19,284 nt of DNA from NCBI GenBank assembly GCA_964648005.1, contig CAZYKR010000057.1, forward strand, positions 1 to 19,284, in the 5' to 3' direction. Positions 13,047-19,284 of the stretch are shown here, one piece after another (positions within the stretch are counted from its first letter, which is position 1; every line of letters begins with the position of its first letter). Position numbers and translations under genes: made by a program. Source of the DNA: JAGQTE01 sp964648005. Its GTDB lineage: Bacteria > Actinomycetota > Acidimicrobiia > Acidimicrobiales > Acidimicrobilacustridaceae. Below the pieces are notes generated by a model that ran no database searches, was not told the origin of the DNA, and was given only the letters and a program-made list of their open reading frames with translations.

Positions 13047-16000
13047 CGCCGGCAGCACCGGGCGCGCTGCGCCACGGCCGCGCCCGCGGCGGGGGCCGAT
13101 CGATCCACACCTGGTGCGGCTGGTGCCCGAGCTGCGCCATCACCTGGTGCGTTCGGCGATGCTGGCGGTGGCGTTGGCCGTCGTCGTGTTGGTCCAGGCG
13201 CAGGTCATCGCCGACCGGCTGCCCTCGATCATCGCCGGCGACCGGTCGGCGGCCGCGCCTCTGGCGACGGCGCTGCTCGTCGTCGGCGCGGCGCGCTGGG
13301 TGCTGCGTGCCGGTACCGAGCGGTCTGCGGACCTGGCGGTGCGCGCCACGCGGGCGCGGGTGACCGACGCCGTGGTCGACCACGTCGCTGCGCTCGACGA
13401 AACGGGCCGCGGCGCCACGTCGCCGTCCCAGGTGTCGGCACTCGTGACCTCGGGCATCGACGCGCTCGAGCCGTGGGTGCGCACCTACCTTCCGGCGCTG
13501 TGCGTCGCTGCCGTGGTGCCGGTGGCGGCCTGGGTCCGGATCGCCGTCGCCGATCCGATCTCGGCGGCGGTGCTGGCAGTCGCCATCCCGCTCATCCCGG
13601 TGTTCATGGTGTTGATCGGCCAGTACACCCAAGACCGCACCGACCGGCAGTGGGCGGCGCTGCAACGGTTGGCGGGGCACTTCCACGACGTGCTCGTCGG
13701 CCTGGTCACCCTGCGGTTGTTCGGCCGTGCCGAAGCGCAGGTCGCCAACGTGCGCGCTACCGCCGACCGCTACCGGGTGGCGATCATGCGCACACTGCGG
13801 GTGGCGTTCCTGTCGGCGTTGGCCCTCGAGTTGCTGGCCACGCTCTCGGTCGCGCTCGTCGCGGTCGAGGTGGGCATGCGGTTGACGACCGGGCAGCTGG
13901 TGTTGAGCACGGCCCTCGTCGTGCTGCTGCTGGCGCCCGAGGTGTCGATGCCGATCCGGCGGGTCGGTGCCGCGTACCACGCCGGTCTGGCCGGCATGGA
14001 CGCCGCCGCCGAGGTCACGGCGTTGTTGACCCTGCCCACGACGCCGGACGGTCCGCAGCCGGTCCCAGCCGATGCCAGCGTTGCGCTGCGCGGCGTCGAG
14101 GTCGTCACGCCGGGCCGCGGACGGCGCCTCGGGCCCGTCGACCTCGTCGCCCGCCCGGGTGAGCTGGTGGCGCTGACCGGACCCAGCGGGGCTGGGAAGT
14201 CCACGGTGCTCGAGGTCGTGCGGGGGACCGTGACGCCGACGACCGGGGAGGCGCTCGTCGGCGGCGTGCCGGTGGCCGACCTCGCCCGCACGGCGCGCGA
14301 GGTCGCGATCGTGCACGTGGCGCAGCTTCCGGGCACGTTCGGCGCCGATGTGCGCTCGTCGGTGGCGCTGGGCGACCCGGCGGTCGCACCGGACGACCTC
14401 AGTGCCCTGCTGGCGCGCCTTGGTCTGTCTCACCGTGCCGACGCCGACCCGGGGGACCTGTCCGGCGGCGAGCGGCGCCGGGTGGCCGTGGCGCGTGCCG
14501 TGCTGCGGGTCCAGTCCGGCCGGGCCTCGATCGTGCTCGCCGACGAGCCGACGGCGCACCTCGATCCGGGGACGGCCGCGACGGTGCGGGACCTGCTCGT
14601 GGGGCTCGCTCGTCGAGGTGCCACCGTGCTCGTCGCCTCCCACGACACCGCGTTGCTCGCCGCTGCCGACCGCGTCGTCGCCGTTGGCGCGGAGACGCCG
14701 CGCCCGTCGGCGAGTCCGACGCGGGCCACGCCCCGACCGGTCGGCGTGGCGTCGGAGTCGGCACACGCCGCACCGGGGCTCGTCGCCGCCTTGCCGCAAC
14801 GGTTGGCGACCGCAGGCGTGGCGCTGCCACCGCCCACGACCCCGGCCGACCCCGTTCCGTCGGCGCGGTCCACCACAACGCTGTCCCCGCCCGTGGCGCG
14901 CACGGTGCGCGCCGATCAGCGATGGCTCCGGCGCGTCGGTGCCGCGGATCGTCGGCGGTTGGTCGTGGCTCGTGCCCTCGGCGTGCTGGCCGACGCGTGC
15001 GCCGTGGGGCTGGTGGCGACGGCGGCGTGGCTCATCGCACGCGCCGCCGAGCAGCCGTCGTTCGCCGACCTCGCCGTAGCGGCGGTCGCCGTGCGGGCCT
15101 TCGGGGTCGGCAAGGGGGTGCTGCGCTACGCGGAGCGATTGGCGACCCACGACGCCACGTTCCGCCTGCTCGGCGGTGTGCGCACCGCCGTCGTCGAACG
15201 TCTGGGTTCGGTGGTGCCGGCGGGGCTACCCCGTGTGGCGCGCGGCGACCTGATGGCCCGGGTGGTCGACGACGTCGATCGCCTGGCCGACCTCGAGCTG
15301 CGCGTCGTGAGTCCGGCCGTATCGGCGCTCGCTGTCGGCTTGGGTACCGCCCTCGTCGTGGGGTGGATCGTGCCCGCAGGTGGGGTGGCGATGGCGGCCG
15401 TCGTCGTCGCCGGCGTCGTGGTGCTGCCCGGCTTGGGGCGGCGGGTGGCGGCGTCGCGCGCCGATGCCCGCGCTGCGACCATGGCGTCGTTCGGCGCCCG
15501 GGCGCTCGACCTCGCCGAGCACGCTGACGAGCTCGTGGGCGTGGGCGCCGCGCGCGGGTGGCACGACGACCTGCGTCGGGACCTGGGCCAGATCGAGGCG
15601 ATCGACGACGAGCTCGGGCGGCGCCTCGGCATGCTCGAGGGTGCGGCCGCAGCGTCTGGTGCGGTGGCGGCCGCGGCGGTGGCCGCGGCGATGGCGGCCG
15701 GCTGGGGTGCGACTGCGGGTCCGCTGCTGGCGGTGGCGATGCTGGTGCCGTTGGCGGTGGGGGAGCTGCTCGTGCCGCTGGCGTCCTCGGGCGTGTTGGC
15801 GTCGTCGGTCGCTGCGGCCGCCGACCGACTCCGCGCCGTGTTGGCGGCACCCGACCCGGTCGTCGAGCCCGACCTGCCCGCGCCCGTGCCGGCGAGAACC
15901 GATCTGGCGCTGAGCGACGTCACCGTGCGCTGGCCGCTCGGTGAGGCTGCGGCGCTGCGGGAGGTGTCGTTGCGGCTCGCCGAGGGTGAGGTAGCGACCG

Positions 16001-16713
16001 TGAGCGGTCCGAGCGGATCCGGCAAGTCCACGCTGGCGGCGACCCTCGTCCGTTTCCTGGAACCGGCATCGGGGAGCTACGTCGTGGGAGCGGTCCCGGC
16101 AGCGATGATCGGTGGTGCCGGGGTGCGCGCCGTGGTCACCTGGGCCCAGCAGCACCCGTGGCTTGCCGCCACCTCGGTGCGCGAGAACCTGCGGTTCGCC
16201 CGTCCCGACGCCGACGACGACGAGCTGTGGGAGGTGTTGGGGCGCGTCGAGCTCGAGGAGTGGGTGCGCGCCCTGCCCGAGGGATTCGACACCCTGCTCG
16301 GCGTCGACGGTGCGACGGCGAGCGGTGGGCAGCGTCACCGCCTGTCGCTCGCTCGGATCCTGCTGGCCGGCCAGCGGGTTGTCGTGCTCGACGAGCCGAC
16401 GGCGCATCTCGATGACGCCATGTCAGCTCGGGTCCTCGACGCGGCGCTCGACGCGCTGGCTGGTCGCAGCGTCGTCGTGCTCGGCCACACGCAGCCGGCG
16501 CTGCCCGGTCGCGCCGTCGCGTCACGGTCGACCTTGACCGACGGCCGCTGCGTCGCCGTCGAGGACCCTCAGCCGGTGAAACGTGGCCGTACCGACGCCG
16601 CCACTGCGGCCGGTGCCGGCGGGGTCCCTGCGCTTGTCGGCGCGGTCGTGCTCACCGGTCCTGCGTCAGTCGTCGTGGTCGACGGTGCGACGGGGTCGAG
16701 GAGCCTGGCGTAG
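13027..16713 (+). CDS. cydDC: Fused CydD-CydC thiol-reductant ABC exporter
   Basis: The 1228-aa single-chain heterodimeric ABC transporter is needed for cytochrome bd maturation; E. coli CydDC exports cysteine and glutathione and binds heme. The first half is CydD-like: transmembrane domain about 30-320, Walker A GPSGAGKST 385-393, signature LSGGE 478-482, Walker B IVLADEP with Asp506-Glu507, and H-loop His539. A Pro/Thr/Ala linker runs to about 620. The second half is CydC-like (AAWLIARAAEQPS, LRYAERLATHDATFRLLGG): Walker A GPSGSGKST 994-1002, signature ASGGQ 1098-1102 in place of LSGGQ, and Walker B VVLDEP with Asp1122-Glu1123. Both ATP sites look complete. GTG 13039 is an alternative start. 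The last ~48 residues past the H-loop and DGRCVAVEDPQ are low-complexity and antisense to the glycosidase 3' end. Confidence 0.95.
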   Translation: MSPGVSDAGSTGRAAPRPRPRRGPIDPHLVRLVPELRHHLVRSAMLAVALAVVVLVQAQVIADRLPSIIAGDRSAAAPLATALLVVGAARWVLRAGTERSADLAVRATRARVTDAVVDHVAALDETGRGATSPSQVSALVTSGIDALEPWVRTYLPALCVAAVVPVAAWVRIAVADPISAAVLAVAIPLIPVFMVLIGQYTQDRTDRQWAALQRLAGHFHDVLVGLVTLRLFGRAEAQVANVRATADRYRVAIMRTLRVAFLSALALELLATLSVALVAVEVGMRLTTGQLVLSTALVVLLLAPEVSMPIRRVGAAYHAGLAGMDAAAEVTALLTLPTTPDGPQPVPADASVALRGVEVVTPGRGRRLGPVDLVARPGELVALTGPSGAGKSTVLEVVRGTVTPTTGEALVGGVPVADLARTAREVAIVHVAQLPGTFGADVRSSVALGDPAVAPDDLSALLARLGLSHRADADPGDLSGGERRRVAVARAVLRVQSGRASIVLADEPTAHLDPGTAATVRDLLVGLARRGATVLVASHDTALLAAADRVVAVGAETPRPSASPTRATPRPVGVASESAHAAPGLVAALPQRLATAGVALPPPTTPADPVPSARSTTTLSPPVARTVRADQRWLRRVGAADRRRLVVARALGVLADACAVGLVATAAWLIARAAEQPSFADLAVAAVAVRAFGVGKGVLRYAERLATHDATFRLLGGVRTAVVERLGSVVPAGLPRVARGDLMARVVDDVDRLADLELRVVSPAVSALAVGLGTALVVGWIVPAGGVAMAAVVVAGVVVLPGLGRRVAASRADARAATMASFGARALDLAEHADELVGVGAARGWHDDLRRDLGQIEAIDDELGRRLGMLEGAAAASGAVAAAAVAAAMAAGWGATAGPLLAVAMLVPLAVGELLVPLASSGVLASSVAAAADRLRAVLAAPDPVVEPDLPAPVPARTDLALSDVTVRWPLGEAAALREVSLRLAEGEVATVSGPSGSGKSTLAATLVRFLEPASGSYVVGAVPAAMIGGAGVRAVVTWAQQHPWLAATSVRENLRFARPDADDDELWEVLGRVELEEWVRALPEGFDTLLGVDGATASGGQRHRLSLARILLAGQRVVVLDEPTAHLDDAMSARVLDAALDALAGRSVVVLGHTQPALPGRAVASRSTLTDGRCVAVEDPQPVKRGRTDAATAAGAGGVPALVGAVVLTGPASVVVVDGATGSRSLA

Positions 16714-18908
16714 GCACAGTCGTGCATGACCCGCGAGACGGCGGTCAGCAGCGGGTACGGGTCGTCGTCGTTGTCGACGAGTCCGAAGTTGGAGTCCTCG
16801 CCGTCGAAGCGACCGGCCGGCGGCTCGTCGGCGTGCTCGAACCAGTGCTGACCGACCACCCAGTCGGTGGCCAACAGCGCCTGGACGTACGCCTCGTAGG
16901 CGCCGGCACGCTGCGACTGCGTGTCGAGCGTCGGGAACAGCGGCGGCCACGTGTTGGGCAGGCCCGAGTCGGCAGCGCGAAAGCTCCACTCGCTGATGAG
17001 GATCGGCTTGTCGAGCAAGGTCGCCTGCGCCGCCAGGGCGCCGTCGACCGGCAGGTAGGTGGGGTCGGCGTTGCGGAGTGGATCGATCAGCTCCGGTCGC
17101 AGCGGATAGAGGTTGAAGCTGGCGACGTCGACGTGGCGTGCCGCCGCCTCGAGCACCGGCGTGCCGGTGGTCTGTGCCAGGAAGCGAGGACCGAAGAACA
17201 GGTGGTTGGGGTCGGCGTCTCGGACGGCGGACTCGGTCACCGAGAAGTAGCGCTCGGCGACGACCCCGACCCAGGCTGCTCGCGTCGCCTCGCCGCCCGT
17301 CGTCGTCCAGTCGGTCACCGTGGCCGGACCCTCCAGGTCGGCCCAGCTGGCCGCCGTCGTGGTGAAGTCGCCGGCGAACGCGGCGAACGAGCTGTACCGA
17401 TCCTGGAGGAAGGCCAGCAGCTGCTGCTTGCCGGCAGCGGTAGCGGGGCGAGCCAGGTAATCGTCGAACAGGTGCAGCTCTCGCCAGTCGGGTCCGAAGT
17501 GCAGCTCGTTGTCGGACCAGTAGCCCACGAGCAAGGGGTTGCCGGCGTGCACCGCGGCGGCGGCCGTGGCCTGCGCCTGTACGCCGCTCTCCCAGCCGGG
17601 TTCGAACAGGTCCTGCATCTTGCCGGTGGAGAAGTCCTGACCGGTCATGCCCAAGAGCAGCACGTACGGCCGGTCGTCGAAGAAGAGGTCATCGCTCCAG
17701 GCGCCAAGGGTGTTGTAGCCCCAGGCGTCCATCCGCTCGATCTGCGCTGCGGCCCACGCCTCGTGCGTGCCGTACCGGGCGACGGCCGCGTCGTGGTACG
17801 GCGTGGCGCCGTTGCGGTCGGGCGTCCCGATGAAGGTGGCGTGGTTGATGCCTTGCGAGAAGAACGGGTGTCCGTCGGGGTCGACGAGCCACCACCGACC
17901 GTCGATGCGTTCGGTACGGAAGAACCCGGTCGCCTCGACGGTGATGCCCGTGTACCCGCCGTAGCGGTCGAAGCCGTCGACACGGCACGACTCGGGCAGG
18001 ATGGAAGGCCCTGACGGCCAGGTGGTGGACGTGCTCGACGTCGACGACGTGGACGAGGTGGGGAGGGTGCTCGAGCTGGTCGTCGGCGCCGTCGTGGACG
18101 GCACCGGGTCGGACACGACCTCGACCGTGGCGAGGGCGGGCGGTGTCGCGGCGGGGTGGCACGTCCATGGCGCCGACACGGCGCCGACGACCGGCGCGTC
18201 GTAGAACAGCAGACCGACCGACACCGTGGCGTCGAACGTGACGGCGCCGGCAGTGAAGGTCAAGGTGCGCGGCGGTGGGTCGCCGCCGTCGGCCACGGTC
18301 CACGCCAGACGTGCCGTCGCCGCCGGCTGCGGAGTGCGGGTGTCGGTCGTGAGGTGGTCGATGGTCAAGCGCACGCCGTCCGGAGTCCAGTCGGCGGCCG
18401 TCGTCGACGCCGGTGACGAGGCCGTCGGCGTCCCCGTGGGGGACACCCCGGCCGGGTTCGCCACGTCGATCGTCACGGCATGCAGATCGAGCTCGACCCA
18501 GGCCGACGGCGCCAGGCTGGGGAAGCCGGCGGCGATGACGCCCGGCTTGACCCGGGTCTCGAGGACATCGGTGGCGATGGCGTGCAGGTCGAGCTCGACC
18601 TCGGTGGCGGCATGGACCAGATGGCCGGGGTTGATGGCGTCCGGCGCCTCGGTCGTGGTCGAGGCGGTGATGGCCAGGTCGGCACCGGTGATCTGGGGAA
18701 GCATCGGGTGGCTGATCAGCACGCTGCCGCTCTCGGTCGCTGGGCCGCTCACCGCGCACGTCTCGTCGACGTCGGTCTGCGTCGTCGCCGAGCCCGGCAC
18801 CGCCACGACGGCCAAACTTGCGAGCACTGCCAGCGCCAGCGCGCCGATCCCGGCGCGTCGACGCCCATGGATCACCCGCCGAGAGGTCCGCCTGGTACGC
18901 CCGGTCAT
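16569..18908 (-). CDS. Secreted GH50/agarase-like glycoside hydrolase with novel N-terminal domain
   Basis: The 779-aa product has a signal peptide (hydrophobic 20-38, likely cleavage after PGSA, residue 41); the SRRV in the n-region leaves Tat export possible. Residues about 50-250 form a beta-rich domain bounded by Cys51 and a Cys near 250, with a repeated VELDLHA motif (104-110, 138-144). A Ser/Thr/Pro linker (about 275-300) precedes the catalytic domain, which opens with GFFRTERIDGRWWLVDPDG and PFFSQGINH. This resembles clan GH-A beta-agarases, GH50 above all. The acid/base candidate is Asn467-Glu468 in WSDNELHFG, and the nucleophile is Glu640 in ILISEWSF. HWFEHADEPPAGRFDGEDSN follows. 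The substrate is uncertain. The Thr/Ala/Pro-rich C-terminal tail overlaps cydDC by 145 bp. Confidence 0.85.
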   Translation of the reverse strand: MTGRTRRTSRRVIHGRRRAGIGALALAVLASLAVVAVPGSATTQTDVDETCAVSGPATESGSVLISHPMLPQITGADLAITASTTTEAPDAINPGHLVHAATEVELDLHAIATDVLETRVKPGVIAAGFPSLAPSAWVELDLHAVTIDVANPAGVSPTGTPTASSPASTTAADWTPDGVRLTIDHLTTDTRTPQPAATARLAWTVADGGDPPPRTLTFTAGAVTFDATVSVGLLFYDAPVVGAVSAPWTCHPAATPPALATVEVVSDPVPSTTAPTTSSSTLPTSSTSSTSSTSTTWPSGPSILPESCRVDGFDRYGGYTGITVEATGFFRTERIDGRWWLVDPDGHPFFSQGINHATFIGTPDRNGATPYHDAAVARYGTHEAWAAAQIERMDAWGYNTLGAWSDDLFFDDRPYVLLLGMTGQDFSTGKMQDLFEPGWESGVQAQATAAAAVHAGNPLLVGYWSDNELHFGPDWRELHLFDDYLARPATAAGKQQLLAFLQDRYSSFAAFAGDFTTTAASWADLEGPATVTDWTTTGGEATRAAWVGVVAERYFSVTESAVRDADPNHLFFGPRFLAQTTGTPVLEAAARHVDVASFNLYPLRPELIDPLRNADPTYLPVDGALAAQATLLDKPILISEWSFRAADSGLPNTWPPLFPTLDTQSQRAGAYEAYVQALLATDWVVGQHWFEHADEPPAGRFDGEDSNFGLVDNDDDPYPLLTAVSRVMHDCAYARLLDPVAPSTTTTDAGPVSTTAPTSAGTPPAPAAVAASVRPRFTG

Positions 18909-18914
18909 GGCGAC

Positions 18915-18920
18915 ACCGTA
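18915..18920 (-). promoter_or_regulatory. Candidate -10 for the glycosidase gene
   Basis: Minus-strand TACGGT is followed by 6 nt and then ATG 18908, a leaderless-type layout. The hexamer overlaps one end of the 26-bp palindrome (18916-18941), so a protein bound there would block the promoter. Confidence 0.4.
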
Positions 18921-18941
18921 GGCAACGTGCGTTGCCTACGG
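18916..18941. promoter_or_regulatory. 26-bp perfect palindrome (operator or terminator)
   Basis: CCGTAGGCAACG, then TG, then CGTTGCCTACGG: 12-bp perfect arms around 2 bp. It includes the TAG stop (18936-18938) of the upstream hydrolase gene and overlaps the -10 of the glycosidase gene. A hairpin could end the upstream transcript, but there is no T-tract. The near-zero spacer and -10 overlap fit a dimeric repressor site better. Confidence 0.6.
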
Positions 18942-19284
18942 GAAGAGGCGGCGATTGGCCTCTGCCTCGGCGAGGAGTGCGTCGGCGTCAGGCTGCAGCA
19001 GGAAACCGTCGGCGACCGCCGCCTCTGTGGCCTTGGTGAACGCCGCGACGTAGCCGTCGGCGTCGCCGTAGCGGTCGACGAGCGTGGCCTGGTCGAACGG
19101 GACGGTGCTGCCGAACAGGATGCACAAGTCGCCGCCGCCGCCGGCGAGGTCGGCGATCGACGCGCCGTCGGGCGGCTCACCGGTGAGGGTGGCGATCGGG
19201 GCGTCGACGAGCGGGTTGCGCACGCCGCCGAGGGCGTTGCCGTCCTCGTCACGGGCGATCACGACCGATCCCTCGGGCGCGTCG
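18936..19284 (-). CDS. Alpha/beta hydrolase domain protein, C-terminal part (paralog, partial)
   Basis: A minus-strand frame enters from the right edge (DAPEGSVVIARDEDGN...) and ends at TAG 18936-18938; about 116 residues are visible. By hand alignment 67 of 110 residues match the C-terminus of the 495-aa hydrolase at 3379-4866, including GGVRxPLVD, GGGDLCILFGST and LLQPDADALLAEAE. It is therefore a second member of the PF20091-like family. The catalytic Ser, acid and His lie outside the window. An internal GTG at 19262 is not the real start. It ends 28 bp before the glycosidase start and may share regulation with it. Confidence 0.85.
   Translation of the reverse strand, partial: DAPEGSVVIARDEDGNALGGVRNPLVDAPIATLTGEPPDGASIADLAGGGGDLCILFGSTVPFDQATLVDRYGDADGYVAAFTKATEAAVADGFLLQPDADALLAEAEANRRLFP

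Noticed and set aside
9417..13058. Very long minus-strand open frame extending upstream of the esterase, through cydA and cydB
   Set aside because: Only the 9417-10424 part has family motifs. The rest is antisense to well-conserved cydA/cydB and reads as His/Arg/Gln-rich low-complexity sequence, typical of shadow frames in high-GC DNA.
12937..15150. Minus-strand frame of about 737 codons opposite cydDC
   Set aside because: It is an Arg/His/Gln-rich shadow frame lying over the conserved CydD half, with no domain pattern.
18010..18110. Repetitive Ser/Thr codons as a DNA repeat element
   Set aside because: This encodes the Ser/Thr/Pro linker of the glycosidase, a normal feature of secreted modular enzymes.

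Overview
The window is high-GC, tightly packed bacterial DNA. I read it as chromosomal Actinomycetota, possibly Acidimicrobiia. The grounds are the codon bias, many GTG starts, a DtxR/IdeR-like iron box, a fused CydD-CydC transporter, Ser/Thr/Pro linkers in a secreted enzyme, and several starts that sit 6-9 nt after a TAnnnT hexamer (leaderless-type promoters). The phylum call is inference from these traits. I see no rRNA, tRNA, CRISPR array or insertion sequence.

Left part (1-3367): a secreted Ig-like protein (minus strand, cut by the window edge) is divergent from a heme oxygenase gene, which is translationally coupled to a DUF2470 gene. An iron-box palindrome lies between them, so this looks like an iron-regulated heme-iron utilisation locus. 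Next comes an ArsR repressor / SRPBCC protein pair with its own operator, a conserved hypothetical protein, and a stand-alone cyclic-nucleotide-binding-domain protein.

Middle (3379-9414): a large alpha/beta hydrolase gene on the minus strand is divergent from a SAM methyltransferase gene. The 368-bp spacer between them carries two large palindromes. A minus-strand run follows: an SDR oxidoreductase, a crotonase-family protein and a multi-pass membrane protein. A conserved protein of unknown function (206 aa) is divergent from the SDR gene.

Right part (9417-19284): a lipoprotein esterase (minus) is divergent from cydA-cydB-cydDC, a complete cytochrome bd oxidase locus with its assembly transporter in one polypeptide. 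The 3' end of cydDC overlaps, tail to tail by 145 bp, the 3' end of a secreted GH50/agarase-like glycosidase gene. Upstream of the glycosidase is the 3' part of a second alpha/beta hydrolase gene, clearly paralogous to the one at 3379-4866. A 26-bp palindrome joins that gene's stop codon to the glycosidase promoter.

I did not find a clearly new defence or mobile system. The most unusual signals are the palindromic intergenic sites (5015-5050, 5107-5155, 10508-10528, 18916-18941), the paralogous hydrolases, and the glycosidase with an unrecognised N-terminal domain.
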